From: Perognathus longimembris pacificus
Lineage: Eukaryota > Chordata > Mammalia > Rodentia > Heteromyidae
Assembly: GCF_023159225.1 (NCBI RefSeq)
Contig: NC_063161.1
Location: 125,960,958-126,024,957, forward strand
DNA length: 64,000 nucleotides
Direction: 5' to 3'
Each line of letters begins with the position of its first letter. The first letter of the stretch is position 1. Position numbers and translations under genes: made by a program. The notes below the pieces were generated by a model. It did not search any database. It was not told the origin of the DNA and saw nothing but the letters and a program-made list of their open reading frames with translations. Below, one piece after another: positions 23,608 through 34,554 of the stretch.

Positions 23608-26034
23608 AAAGTGAGTAGAGTGTTGGTAAAAGGATGGAGTACAGAGATAGGGATTTGCAATTTCATATAGGATAGGTAAGAAGATTTAAATGAGTAAAGG
23701 ATTAAAAAATATGAAAAAAGGAATCGGTCATATATTTGGGCCACAATAATTATAGAAAGAGGAAAGAGGAGATAGGAGGTAGGAGCCCTGAGATAGGAGC
23801 AGGCTTGGCCTGTTGAACAAATTGAATTTCCCAGAGTGTTGGAGCAAAGAAGTGAAGGAAACATAGAAGCAGATGAGGTGAAAAATGACTGGAGATCAAA
23901 TCCTCAGAATTTTGTGGCCATTGTGATTTTCTTTGCCTTTTACTTCAGTGAGTCATGAAGTAATCGGAGATTTGGTGCAGGGGAATGGCAGAATAATTTG
24001 CAGAATAGTTTAAACTGACTGACTCAATGGTAGATGCAGGCAGTTATCAGATGTCAGAGTACAGTATTCATATAGGAAATCAATTATGGTGGCTGAGATA
24101 CAGATATACACTGTGAAGGTAGTGTCAGAATAGGTGTGGATATCAAAATTAAAGCATTAGGATTTCCACAAAGATTGACAATTATGGCAGGACTCATAGA
24201 CAACTCTGAAGTCCTGAGCTCCACTACTAGATGAAGAACATCACTAGCCCCTGGGAAGTTAATGATTGCAGGAACTGGGGGATAAAATTTAGGTATCAAT
24301 TTCTGACATTATAAGATTTAATGCTTATTTTGAATATCACATTCATAGTAAAAGTCTGGTTTGGATGTACACATTTTAAAATTGCAATGAAAAGAAAGAC
24401 ATAATATCATTTATATTAAATAAATGCATGCAAACTTACTAGGTTAGACAATAGGATGGTTTATAATGGATTACTTCCTAACACACATATGATAACATGA
24501 TCTCTAAGTCTTATCCACAGTATAAACATCCATGATTAAATTTTATACCACAACTAGAGAAGAATTTGAATCATAAAGCCCTTAAGAACTAGGTAATTGC
24601 TGTTTAATTCTGGACTATGATTTGTTTCTTTATCTTTCTCCCTTGTACTTTTGTCATTTCAGACACTTTCATTGCTTCTGGTTTCAGCTATCCAAGCTTG
24701 TAATTAGTTTCTCTTTACAAAAAGGCTCATTAATACTTTTTAATATTTCTCTGCAATTTGCTTTGAACTATAAATGTTTCTATTCAGCTTTTTTTTTTAA
24801 AGACCTAACCATTTCTTCTGCCTTCTATATCTTCAGACCTTTAGGTGGACTAAATGGCTGAAGGACTCTTCAAACAAGCTTTTCCCAGTCTAATTCATTC
24901 ATTGTTAATTTCTATTTACTCAAAAGAATCTGTGTGAATGAACATTACTTTGGAATATTTGTTTCTTTAGTAATCTAAATAATTTATCCTGTTAACTAAA
25001 TACAGAGGCATGCTTCTCTACAAAGCCACACTTTTATGTAACCAGCTACTGAAGAGCCATTGCAATAGCAGGAGTAATAAGGGCAGAGGCTGTGAGAAAA
25101 GTACTGAGATTAGAATTATTTTTTACTAATTCACCTCAGAAACAATCTGACCCAGGGAGAAAGATGTTCTCTTATTGTTTCCACTATTATTAAATATTAG
25201 GACTTTTTAAAACACACATTTGGATATAAGAGGCAATATGAAAGATGATGGCAATTTCCCTGTCATTCTGATGGTTTCTAATGACAATATTTAGAGTATG
25301 AATTGAGCCAAGGAAGGTGCAAAAGTCATTACGATATCAGTGGCATGTCCCTTGGAGCCAAGAAATAATTCTATGTTCATTGTGCTAGAAATATCAACTC
25401 TTCTAAGCTGAAGCAACACACAACAATCTATAAATCATATCACATCAAAATATTCCCTATGTTCAAAGCAGAGGTCTTTTGAAACAATTTTGGGAATATA
25501 ATCAGTCCTTAATTTCCTACCAGGAAAAAAAAAATCTCTTAACAGTATTTGAAGAGTGATGGGAGTGGGGAATAGGTGGAGAGAAAAAGAAGAAAGATAT
25601 AGAAGACAGTTTTAACAGTTTGCATGCACAAGATTAAATATTAGAGATTTTGTACTAGAAAGTTCAGAGCTTGAGGCCAACTTTTGTATTACTAGAGGCT
25701 TACCTGAAATTTCAGAACAAAGTTTCTGATGCAATCTTTACATAACTTCCCCTAACACTCAAAATGAAAAGGAAAGAAAGGCAAAGAAACAATCATTATT
25801 TCCTAATAACAATGAGATGGTGAAGAAGTCAGACTTAAAGGTAATTCATTTTTATTGTTTATAAGTGCGTGATGCTTCCTGAAAGCTTGGAATAGTTGGG
25901 ATCAGGTGATAAAGTCAATTGTTCTGATTCTGTGTGTGTTGTGATGGAGGAGGAAAACAGGTAGGAAGAGGGACCATACATTGTCATACAGAAGGCATCA
26001 AACTTTCTATTTCTTAAGAAGAGTGTTTGGCTTA
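23608..26034. other. Unassigned stretch
   Basis: No gene or clearly named repeat. The frame at 23589-23864 (minus) is partly antisense of the L1 fragment and partly chance. Confidence 0.4.
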
Positions 26035-27250
26035 GAATTCCATTGTGTATATGTACCATATTTTCATGATCCACTCATCTACTGAGGGGCATTTGGGTTG
26101 ATTCCATATTTTAGCAATGACAAATTGTGCTGCGATGAACATAGTTGTGCTGGTGGCTTTAGTGTGGTCTTGCTTGTAATCTTTTGGGTAGATGCCCCAA
26201 AATGGGGCTGCTGGGTCATAGGGGAGTTCTATGTTTAGCCTTCTGAGGAACCTCCATACGGCTTTCCAGAGTGGCTGAACCAGTTTACATTCCCATCAAC
26301 AATGTAGTATGGTTCCCTTTTGGCAACATCCCCTCCAGCATTTGTTATTGTTAGTGTTCCTGATAATGGCCATTCTTACTCTGGTGAGGTGGAATCTCAG
26401 TTTTGTTTTGATTTGCATTTCTTTTATGGCTAGTGATGTGGAGTCCTTCTTCATGTGTCTCTTGGCCATTCTCATTTCCTCTTCAGAGAAGTCTTTCTTG
26501 AAGTCTTTAGCCCATTTATTGAGGGGGCAGTTGTTTCTTTGAGGATTTGTTTTGAAGGATTTAATTTTTTTTAGTTCTGAATATATTTTAGATATGAGGC
26601 GTTTGTCCATTGTATGGCCAGTAAAGATCTTCTCCCAATCTGTGACCTTTCTACTTATCTTGAAAGCCATGCCCTTTACAGTGTAGAAGCTCTGCAGTTT
26701 GATGCAGTCCCATTTGTCCAACCTTTCTTTGATTTGTTGCATTTCTGGGCCTTTATTAAGGAAGTTTCATCCTGTACCAAGGAGCCCAAATGTTTCTCCT
26801 TTTCCTTCTTGCAGTGTTTTCAGGTATCTGATTTTACTTTATGTCTTTGATCTATTTGGAATTTGGTGCAGGGAGATATCTATGCCTCTATCAGAAAGAG
26901 TAACACTGCTCCATTAGTAAGGAAATGGAAGGACTTGAAAAAAATCATACTAAGTGATGTGAGCCAGACCCAAGGAAAGATGGAAGCTATAGTTTCCCTC
27001 ATAGGGAATAATAAGTACATGTTTAGGTTAGTCATAGCAGAAGATCACATTAGCCCAATAGCTATGCCCATATGAACACATAAGATGATGCTAAGTGAAA
27101 TGAACTCCACGTTATGGAACCAAGTGGTATAACATTGCTGTAATTATTTTCAACATACCATGTGAAACTGTACCTTTTTTTTTCTCTTGTATTCCTTTCC
27201 CATGGTTTTACCCCTGCTATTACTGTTTTTGATCTTGGTACCCTGGATAC
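26035..27250 (+). mobile_element. L1 insertion A: 5'-inverted (twin-primed) copy
   Basis: Two L1 pieces meet at about 26879/26880 in opposite orientation. Bases 26035-26879 encode ORF2 on the minus strand, from the ISPCTK region to the IYTMEF region. Bases 26880-27250 continue in plus sense from YASIRK through the end of ORF2 into the 3' UTR. The outer end of the inverted piece and the start of the sense piece are adjacent in L1 mRNA. That is the signature expected from twin priming during target-primed reverse transcription. No poly(A) or flanking duplication could be resolved; the 3' end fades at about 27250, just before a SINE. Confidence 0.85.
26086..26879 (-). pseudogene. L1 ORF2 C-terminal fragment (inverted part of insertion A)
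   Basis: Minus-strand translation gives an open stretch at 26296-26742 with L1 ORF2 C-terminal motifs: [49 protein letters not shown] and CWRGCCQKGTILHC. The last is the cysteine-histidine (zinc-knuckle-like) signature of L1 ORF2. The frame is broken on both sides. With the RT and endonuclease missing it cannot act. It differs from the copy at 55 kb at many positions, so insertion A is older or of another subfamily. Confidence 0.85.
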
Positions 27251-27293
27251 TGCACAAAAGGAAATGTAAGAAGTTCTTAGAAATAGGGACATT

Positions 27294-27530
27294 GCTCGGC
27301 ACCAGTGGCTCATGCCTGTAAATCCTAGCTACTTGGGAGTCTGAAATCTGAGGTTCGGAACTCAGAACCAGCCTGGGCATCAAACTCTGTGAGACTCTTA
27401 TCTCTGATAAACTCCTCAAAAAGCTAGAAGTAGCACTGTGACTCAAGTGGTAGAGTGCTTACCTTGAGCAAAAGAAGCTCAAGGACAGCACCCAGGCCCT
27501 GAGTTCAAGCCCCAATACCAGAAAAGTAAA
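27294..27530 (+). mobile_element. B1-Geo composite SINE
   Basis: Well-preserved left 7SL/B1 monomer (GGCACCAGTGGCTCATGCCT) and right Geo monomer (CTAGAAGTAGCACTGTGACT through GAGTTCAAGCCCC). A 7-bp GGACATT just before (27287-27293) and after (27531-27537) is a possible short target duplication. It lies next to the 3' limit of L1 insertion A. Confidence 0.9.
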
Positions 27531-27814
27531 GGACATTACAACACAGTATGGCCATGTGGCTCATGTTTACAACAGTATCCTCAGTCCATAGTGATTCTGA
27601 TGTCAAGTTGTCTTACTCATAACTTGAGCATTCCTGAGTTACCTGTCCACAATTCTGCTTTAGAGTATAGGCGGACTCCTCCAAATTATAAAATTCAATA
27701 TCTCTTCTTTTTCTGGGGTGGAATACAGACACTCACAGTGCTCCTGAATGTTGCTAATACAGTGTTTTCAAACAAAGGAAATCAAAACAGCTTCTTAAAA
27801 TGGACTGAAGTTTT

Positions 27815-28134
27815 TTTTTTTTTATCTTCCCCACATTTGTATACTGAAATCTTAATTCATACTGTGATGATTCTAAGAGGTACATTCTCTCTGAGATAGG
27901 CAGATCACGAGAATAGAGCCCTCACAAATGAGAATAATTTCCCACTAAAAGAGACTCCAGAGAGTTCGTGATTCCTTCTGCAAAGTAAGGTCGTAGCAAG
28001 AGGACAGTTAGACCCAAAGAAGACCCTTCATTAGTCACTATTTCCCAGTGTCTTCATCTTGGATTTCCCAACCTCCTAAATAGGTTTCTGTTGTTTCTAA
28101 GCTACCAGTCTGTAGTATTTTGTTATCTCAGGCC
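27815..28134 (+). mobile_element. MLT1-type MaLR solo LTR
   Basis: Blocks in the order of the MLT1 LTR: AGAATAGAGCCCTCAC, AAAGAGACTCCAGAGAGTTC, AGTGTCTTCATCTTGGATTT, CCCAACCTCCTAAATAGG, TTTCTGTTGTTTCTAAGCTA and CAGTCTGTAGTATTTTGTTA. The final blocks carry the polyadenylation-proximal part and match the consensus closely. No internal retroviral-like sequence is present, so this is a solo LTR. Confidence 0.8.
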
Positions 28135-28970
28135 AAAAAATTCATAGACACAGATATTTGTGGTCTTCTATTTATTTAATCCACAGGTACCCAGACAGTA
28201 ATTTCTCAAGGGTTAGAGAAGGGCAAACACAACTAGGCTAAATTAACTGGTTTCATATACTCATGGTGAACAATCAGCTCAAATTTTAAATATGGTATTA
28301 GAGAATTAGGAGGATTTAAAAGCTAGTATCTCCAACAGAAGTCTGCTCTTACATTGTTTTGCACTGCAGTGACCAAATAATTCATAATTGCCTAAGCAAA
28401 GAGACTGAATTCTGTGACTCTGTGCCAGTCAGGTACCAATTAGCACTTTGAAGGCAGTATGTCTGATGCCTCACAGTAGCTGCTTTGTCATTGTCAGTTT
28501 CTTAATTTCTCTAAATAAATAAGTCCCAAATCATAGCCCCCCTGGACAGGGTAAAAGAGGAAGCACAAAAAAGGTCCAGGGATGTGCCTGCTAGAGGTCT
28601 GTCTCCTTGAGTTTTTGCCAAGGAAATATTACTGTGTAAAAATAGATAAATGAATGAAATAGCTCCTGGACACAGGGCTGAAAGTGAAACAAATCTTCAG
28701 ATTTTCACTTTTTCTTTGATACCTGACCACCTAAAGTAGACCCTTATAAAGTTATTCCATTAAACAAAGTTGATACCATTACATATGAATCAGCCTGTAG
28801 CCTAAAATCCTTAAATCTGCCTGAGTTCTATGCCTACTGCCTATAACTTCATCCTGTAGCAATCAGCTCACATAAACAAATATGAGTTTTTATTTAGATA
28901 GAAAGAATATAATAAAATCACTTAAGTCATTTAGCTAGTCATTGATTTTCTGTTTGACTTGGGGTTTACT
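28135..28970. other. Unassigned stretch
   Basis: No gene and no repeat I can name. Confidence 0.4.
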
Positions 28971-28971
28971 T

Positions 28972-29192
28972 TTTGTGCCAGAACTGGGACTTGAACTCAG
29001 GATCTCTTGCTCAGCTTTCTCACTTATATATAGCCAATAATCTACCACTTGAGCTACCCTACCAATTATGGCTTTTGTTCTGGTTAATTGGAGATAATTA
29101 TCTGTAGAATTTTTGTGCCAAGACTGGCTTAAAACCTCAGATTTCTGCTTCCCGAGCAGCTAAGTTTACAGGTATGAGCTACCAGTCATGAG
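28972..29192 (-). mobile_element. B1-Geo composite SINE, diverged
   Basis: The reverse complement shows a degraded 7SL/B1 left half starting near 29192 (CATGACTGGTAGCTCATACC) and a Geo right half with GGTAGCTCAAGTGGTAGAT and GAGTTCAAGTCCC. Old copy. Confidence 0.8.
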
Positions 29193-29433
29193 CTACTGTG
29201 TCCTTATTCTCCTTTCCTTACCCTTTTCTCCCTTGCTTTCTTCCCTCCACAAATAGTTAAAGAATGCCTGTCATGTACATCCTCAATGCCAGGAATATGA
29301 TACGAGACAAGGAAAAGAATGAAGAATAAATAAACATTACTAACACACTGGATGATAAATCCAGGTGTGATATGTTTATTCTTATCTTTCTCTACCTCTC
29401 AAGTAGAACCTAAAATGCTAACCTCATCAATAG

Positions 29434-29478
<45 letters not shown>
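29434..29478. repeat. (CT)n microsatellite
   Basis: About 22 uninterrupted CT units. No SINE adjoins it. Confidence 0.97.
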
Positions 29479-29481
<3 letters not shown>

Positions 29482-29934
29482 AGGCTACCCTAGGTTCTCT
29501 TTTGAAACGGCATGTGCACAAAGACATAAATGTATGTATACATTAGGCTGTGAATTTTTAAAAAGACATTTTTACATATTAAAATGTTGTCTTTGAAGCC
29601 ATTGCATCCTTCTCAGGGGAAGCAAGATAAAACAACTCTGACAGTACCCAGTGGGCCAACACTAAGAGTGTGAGATAATTGGGGAAACACAGAAGAACCT
29701 AACCAATGTGTCACAACATATACTGAAGAACAGTTCACATTTGATGCTTACCAACATGGTACAAATTTAATTTATTCCTAGAGGAATGAAGATGAAAAGA
29801 CACATTACCTTGATGCTCGCAAAATTTTATGCTGAGCATTCAAATGTGCTGTGAATTTCTTCTGTGGCAGCTAATGACATTATTGTGAATGTAAGTTCAT
29901 AACCAGTGTCCTCTCTCCAAGTTTCCTATTCATT

Positions 29935-30115
29935 CTTTTATTCTTTATTGTCAAACTGTGATACAGAGGGGTTATAGATTCATATGAAAGGCAGTGGGTA
30001 CATTTCTTGTTCTACTCGTTACCTCCTCTGTCATTTCTCCCCTCCCTCCTCCTTTTTCTGCTCTCCCCTCTCCCAAGAGTTGTGCACTATTCATGCTTAA
30101 GGTTACTATTCATTT
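29935..30115 (-). mobile_element. L1 3' UTR end, older subfamily
   Basis: On the minus strand: a purine-rich tract, then GTAACGAGTAGAACAAGAAA, then AACCCCTCTGTATCACAG and TTGACAATAAAGAATAAAAG. The order matches the intact L1 3' UTRs at 33.3 and 35.2 kb (GAGGTAACAAACAGTACAAG, then ACCTCTCTGTACATCAG, then AATAAA). Confidence 0.75.
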
Positions 30116-31514
30116 GCTATATTATTTTGATGCAGAGTGAGATTAATTAAGATTTTCTAGTTAAACTGATACTTCAGCTGCTGTTCAGTTTTTATACTGC
30201 AAAATGAACGATATTAAAACACCTTATTACTTCCTAAATATTAAAAAAGTACAATGGAGATAAAAGATAAAATGGATGATATATATTCAAAGTGCATTTC
30301 AAATAGATACTGCCATATCTTTAATTTTGACTGTTCTCCACCATAATGTTCTTTCAAAAAACACTTAAAAGAGAGCTCTACTTTCCAAGCATTTTCAGCA
30401 GTGAGACAGTATAACAGTAAAACATGTATGCACACAGTATGTTGTTCAGAATCCGTAACTTGGCATAAAAGGATAGTTTTGTACCTGTAAAGGCAGGTAA
30501 AATTAGGGCTAAGATATTTAAAAATATCAAGTAAGTACATTTTAAGAATTTTGAAAGTTTTATACTAAATATATTTAGTATATAAAGTATATTAACATAT
30601 TATATGTATTTATACTAAATATATATTAAGAGCTATACAAAATATACTTAATAAAGTTAGGCAATACATCAAAGTAGAAAGTGGTACTACATCAAGCCTA
30701 AGAGGGAGACAATAGACAAATTCTCAGAGATCAGCACATTAAACATTGTATAAAAGTGATTGATGTAAATGTAGTCCCAGAACAAAACTACAAGCCTTAT
30801 GTTCTGCTTAGCTTCATATATTCAATCACCTGAAAAAAACTCAGTGGCTTATAATAACAACAATTATTTCATTATCTCTCAGTAGTTCTGTGTACCATGA
30901 GCACAAAAAAATTTCTCAGTTCTGGTGCATATACCCTCTGTGATTTCAGGAATGTGGTTGCTGCAGCTGAGTCAGGCGAGGACTAAGAGTCATGTGGAGC
31001 TATCCAGGCATCTTTTTGCAATTTTAGAGTCTCTTTTTATGGTCTAGGTATAGATGTTTGCTGTTCCTTATAGAATGGCAGTCAGTACAGGCACACTGCT
31101 TAGATACCAGCTAACTTATTCCCAAGAAATAAAGTAGAAGGGTGTGGTCTTTTATGGCTTGCTTCAAAACAACATAGAATCTCTTCTACTTTAATCTACT
31201 AGTCAAGATAATCACAAAGACCAATCCAGTTTCAAAGGAAGAGGACACTTTGTCAAATTGTAATACCCATATATTGAATGATATCTTAAATGGGGGATTC
31301 TGTTGTGACCATTCAAGAAAATATAATTTACCATAAAATGCAAAGAAATACTGAAAAAAAACCACAAAGAACAAAAATACATAACAAAATAAAAAATATA
31401 GAATAAAAACAAAAGAAGATATATACATATATCTCAAAAAAATTGAACATAGACCATACAGTGATAAGAAAAGTAAAAATTTTAAATAAAATTTATAATA
31501 AAATTTATAATATA
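30116..31514. other. Unassigned AT-rich stretch
   Basis: No gene is recognised. A strongly AT-rich, partly palindromic block lies at 30560-30660 (repeated ATACTAAATATAT words). The minus-strand frame at 30241-30540 (99 codons) has no recognisable family. Confidence 0.4.
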
Positions 31515-31515
31515 A

Positions 31516-31711
31516 GAGGCTGGGAATGTGGCCTAGTGGTAGAGTGCTTGCCTAGCATGCATGAAGCCCTGGGTTCAATTCCTCAGCACCACATATGCAG
31601 AAAAAGCCAGAAGTGGCAGGCACTGTGGCTCAAGTGATAAGAGTGGTAGCCTTGAGCGAAAAGAAGCCAGGGACAGTGCTAAGGCCCTGAGTTCAAGCCC
31701 CAGGACTGGAA
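31516..31711 (+). mobile_element. IDL-Geo SINE
   Basis: ID-like left half (GAGGCTGGGAATGTGGCCTA, then GGGTTCAATTCC) and Geo right half (GCCAGAAGTGGCAGGCACTG through CCCAGGACTGG). Instead of poly(A) it leads into an (AT)n tract at 31717-31739. A small insertion lies at the start of the Geo monomer. Confidence 0.92.
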
Positions 31712-31716
31712 TGAAG

Positions 31717-31739
31717 ATATATATATATATATATATATA
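31717..31739. repeat. (AT)n microsatellite at a SINE tail
   Basis: About 11 AT units directly after the IDL-Geo element. Confidence 0.95.
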
Positions 31740-32016
31740 ATATATTATAAATTATAACATTAATAGAAAATATTGTGAGCATGTGCTTTGACAAGAAACA
31801 ACCCTTAACATAGTAACTTAACTAAAAATAATTATGAAAAGATATTATTAGTTTCTTGGTTATACAGGTTTGGAAATTAAGGTGGTATAAAAATTTGCAA
31901 AGCATTAGGATCCAAAACCTCTGATGATACAGCTGAAAAAGCCCATAGAGTCAATTAGAACTCTAAAATCAGATAAAAGAATCATGGAAAGTTTACTGGT
32001 CAAAATTATAATACTG

Positions 32017-32232
32017 GGACCAGGTAGGGTGGTACATGTCTGTAATTCTAGCACTTGGGGTAGAAGTGGGAAGACTGAGAGTTCTAGCCCAGCTGAGTAT
32101 ACACAGGGAGACTCTGTCTTAACAAAATAAAGAAATGGAGATGTAGCTCAATGGTAGAATGGTAGAGCACTTGCCTAACATACACAAGGTCCTGGGTTTG
32201 ATATTCAGCAGTGTAAAGATAAATAAAAAGCA
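32017..32232 (+). mobile_element. B1-ID dimeric SINE (MEN-like architecture)
   Basis: The left monomer is 7SL/B1-type (GGTAGGGTGGTACATGTCTG, TTCTAGCACTTGGGG, AGACTCTGTCTTAACAAAAT). The right monomer is ID/tRNA-Ala-type (GAGATGTAGCTCAATGG, GAGCACTTGCCTAACATAC, GGTCCTGGGTTTGATATTC). This B1-then-ID order is known from sciurid MEN elements. It differs from the B1-Geo and IDL-Geo elements that dominate the window. The ID A-box region carries a local repeat of GGTAGA. An A-rich tail grades into the (GGAA)n tract. Confidence 0.8.
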
Positions 32233-32236
32233 AGCA

Positions 32237-32415
32237 AGGAAGGAAGGAAGGAAGGAAGGAAGGAAGGAAGGAAGGAAGGAAGGAAGGAAGGAAGGAAGGG
32301 GTAGATAGGGAAGGAGGGAGGGAAGGCGAGGAAGTCAGACAGACAGAAAGAAAGACAGGTAGAGAGGGAGGGAGGAAAGCAGGGAGGAGGAAGGAAGGAA
32401 GGAAGGAAGGAAGGA
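32237..32415. repeat. (GGAA)n microsatellite and purine-rich tract
   Basis: About 16 GGAA/GAAG units at 32237-32299 are followed by imperfect GA-rich sequence and a second GGAA run at 32390-32413. The tract starts in the A-rich tail of the B1-ID SINE. One strand is almost entirely purine, so it may adopt triplex DNA, and tandem GGAA is the core motif of ETS factors. Confidence 0.95.
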
Positions 32416-32479
32416 GGCTATGTGTTCACCTCTATTTCCTTTCTATAACTAATCATAATGCCAGAAATCTGAGGCAGTA

Positions 32480-32679
32480 TTTTTTTGACAGTCCTGGGAC
32501 TTGAACTCAGGGCCTGAGCACTGTCCCTGGCTTCTTTTTTGCTCAAGGCTAGCACTCTGCCACTTGAGCCACAGCACCACTTCTGGCCATTTTCTCTATA
32601 TGTGGTGCTGAGGAATCGAACCCAGGGCCTCATGTATATGAGGCAAGCACTCTTGCCACTAGGCCATATTCCCAGCCCC
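32480..32679 (-). mobile_element. IDL-Geo SINE (left arm of a head-to-head pair)
   Basis: The minus strand reads GGGGCTGGGAATATGGCCTA (from 32679) through the B box GGTTCGATTCC and the Geo monomer to CCCAGGACTGTC, then an A tail (T run 32481-32486 on plus). It is well preserved. Its 5' end faces the 5' end of the next IDL-Geo copy across about 29 bases. Confidence 0.95.
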
Positions 32680-32708
32680 CAAAATGTAGTTTTTAAAAAA
32701 GAAATGTA

Positions 32709-32919
32709 GGGGCTGGGGATATGGCCTAGTGGCAAGAGTGCTTGCCTCTTATACATGAGGCCCTGGGTTCGATTCCCCAGCACCACATATACAGAAAATG
32801 GCCAGAAGTGGCGCTGTGGCAAGTGGCAGACTGCTAGCCATGAGCAAAGAGAAGCTAGGGACAGCGCTCAAGCCCTGAGTCCACGCCCCAGGACGGCCCC
32901 AAAAAAAAAAAAAAAAAAA
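32709..32919 (+). mobile_element. IDL-Geo SINE (right arm of a head-to-head pair)
   Basis: It begins GGGGCTGGGGATATGGCCTA, has an intact B box (GGTTCGATTCC) and a Geo monomer that lacks the CTC of GGCTCAAGTGG, and ends in a 19-A tail. The clean tail suggests a fairly young insertion. Confidence 0.95.
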
Positions 32920-33162
32920 GCAAGTATAATAAAAACGCTGTTTTCTATGGAAGCACTAATTTCTCAATAAAAATAAAACAGTGCCTCCATTTCTTCCTTT
33001 CCACCAATATAAATTCTAAATCAAGCACAAGTTTTAACATCAAGAAAGCAGTACAAACTTGAAAAAAAATAAGAATTGTGTAATTATAAAGGTGTTTCTT
33101 AAGTTTATAAAATGGTTTGAAACAAGAGAACAAATTATGAATTATCTCTTAAAAATTCAGGT

Positions 33163-33308
33163 AAGCTGGGTACTTGTGTCTCATACCTGTAATCCTAGCT
33201 ACTCAGGAGGCTAAGATCTGAAGATCACATAGTTCACAGCCAACTCGCAAAGAAAAATTCCCATGAGACTCTTAACTCCAGTGAACCACTCAAAAAGTAA
33301 GAAGTGAA
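33163..33308 (+). mobile_element. B1-Geo SINE, 5' part (split by L1)
   Basis: 7SL/B1-like left monomer (AAGCTGGGTACTTGTGTCTC, AATCCTAGCTACTCAGG) and linker up to GTAAGAAGTG. An L1 3' UTR follows abruptly. The matching 3' part resumes at 35372 beyond two L1 layers. Confidence 0.85.
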
Positions 33309-33578
33309 GGAGTGAAATGAACTCCATGTTATGGAAATGATTGTTATATCACGGTTGTAACTACTGTCAACGTGCTATGTGTAACTATAGCTTCTATTAT
33401 TGATGATCCTCTTGTATCCCCTTCCTGTGGTTGTACCTACACTATCTCTGTATCTTATCTGAGTATATTGGAAACCATGTATACTGGTAAACATTGGTAT
33501 ATAGGGTAAAAAAAATACAAACAACTACAAAAGCAATACTTGCAAAACTGTTTGGTATAAATGAACTGAACAACTCAT

Positions 33579-33628
33579 GGGGGGAAAGGGAAAGGGGGAG
33601 GGGGGAGGGGGAAGGGGGAAGGAGGGAC
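33579..33628 (+). other. G-rich polypurine tract in L1 3' UTR (G-quadruplex candidate)
   Basis: At least six runs of three or more G separated by A-rich spacers (GGGGGGAAAGGGAAAGGGGG and similar). Comparable tracts occur at the same relative place in the other L1 3' UTRs here (35140-35176; minus strand 54953-54987). L1 3' UTR polypurine tracts are known to form G-quadruplexes in other mammals. Confidence 0.75.
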
Positions 33629-33645
33629 GAGGTAACAAACAGTAC

Positions 33646-33659
33646 AAGAAATGTATCCA
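33646..33659. repeat. Target-site duplication of L1 insertion B2, left copy
   Basis: AAGAAATGTATCCA here is identical to 35276-35289. It is part of the outer L1 3' UTR and was duplicated when the inner L1 inserted. Confidence 0.9.
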
Positions 33660-33660
33660 G

Positions 33661-34554
33661 GTCTTTAATCCATTTGGAATTGATTTTGGTGCAGGGTGAT
33701 ATATAAGGATCTAGTTTTAGTTTGTTGCATGTGTTGAGCCAGTTTTTCCAGCACAATTTGTTAAAGAGGCTATCTTTCTTCCAAACTATTGTCTTAGCCC
33801 CTTTATCAAAGATTAAGTAGGCATAGTTCTGTGGGTTCATTCCTGGGTCTTCAATTCTGTTCCATTGGTCTTCAGGCCTGTTCCGGTGCCAATACCAAGC
33901 TGTTTTTATTACTGTAGCTTTATAATACAGCTTGAAGTTGGGTATTGTAATTCCTCCAGCACTGTTCTTTCTGCTTAGGATTGTTTTTGCTATTCTAGGT
34001 CTTTTATTGTTCCATATGAATTTCTGGATTGCTTCCTCTATTTCATCAAAAAATGGTGTTGGGATATTAATGGGTATTGCATTGAATTTGTAGATAGCCT
34101 TTGGCAATATTGCCATTTTGATTATATTAATCCTCCCAATCCAGGAGCATGGGAGGTTTTTCCATTTCCTTAGTTCTGACTTAATTTCGTTTTTCAAGGT
34201 TTTAAAGCTCTCCTCAAAGAGGTCTTTCACTTCTTTGGTTAAGGTTATTCCTAGGTATTTTATGTTTTTGGAGGCTATTGCAAAGGGGGTTGCTTTCCTG
34301 ACATCAGCCTCGGTCTTCGGGTCATTAGCATACAGAAAGGCCATTGATTTTTGAAGGTTTATTTTATATCCTGCAACTTTGCCAAAGTTTTGGATCAGCT
34401 CTAGTAGCTTGGGGGTAGAGTCTATGGGATTCTTTAGGTATAGGATCATGTCATCTGCGAAGAGAGAGAGTTTAACTTCATCTTTACCTACTTGGATCCC
34501 CTTTATATTTTCTTCTTGCCTGATTTCTCTGGCTAGGAATTCTAGTACTATGTT
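33661..34554 (-). pseudogene. L1 ORF2 fragment, RT active-site region (inverted part of B2)
   Basis: Minus-strand translation is uninterrupted for about 298 residues. It includes the reverse transcriptase catalytic FADD (in [11 protein letters not shown]), [17 protein letters not shown], the [14 protein letters not shown] block, [20 protein letters not shown] and the tryptophan-rich [20 protein letters not shown]. The longer frame at 33442-34617 (391 codons) is chimeric. Its first ~21 residues are read antisense through the sense-oriented L1 piece, and its last ~70 antisense through the outer L1 3' UTR. With endonuclease, N-terminal RT and C-terminus missing it is non-functional, but the absence of stops argues for a recent insertion. 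Confidence 0.93.

Larger units (their letters stand above)
33309..33659 (+). mobile_element. L1 insertion B1 (outer), 3' UTR, 5' part
   Basis: The sequence runs in L1 sense from GTGAAATGAACTCCATG through the G-rich polypurine tract (33579-33628) to ACAAGAAATGTATCCA, where a second L1 interrupts it. The remainder, ATGCCTAACGTATGAAACTG to the poly(A), lies at 35290-35365. Only the 3' UTR is present, so this was a severely 5'-truncated insertion into the B1-Geo SINE. Confidence 0.88.

Noticed and set aside
26005..27260. Possible TSD for L1 insertion A (a TAAGAAG word near both ends)
   Set aside because: The words do not abut the element edges as a TSD should, and the 3' end of the element is not defined.
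30241..30540. 99-codon minus-strand frame
   Set aside because: No recognisable motif; AT-rich region; judged chance.
32237..32299. Regular GGAA array considered as a CRISPR-like or satellite array
   Set aside because: It has no spacers and is a simple tetranucleotide microsatellite growing from a SINE tail.
32418..32970. Frames of 134 and 71 codons with shared sequence (RPWVRFPSTTY-type)
   Set aside because: They are translations of IDL-Geo SINEs. The same peptides recur at 42 kb, 45 kb and 61 kb because the SINE recurs, not because of a gene family.
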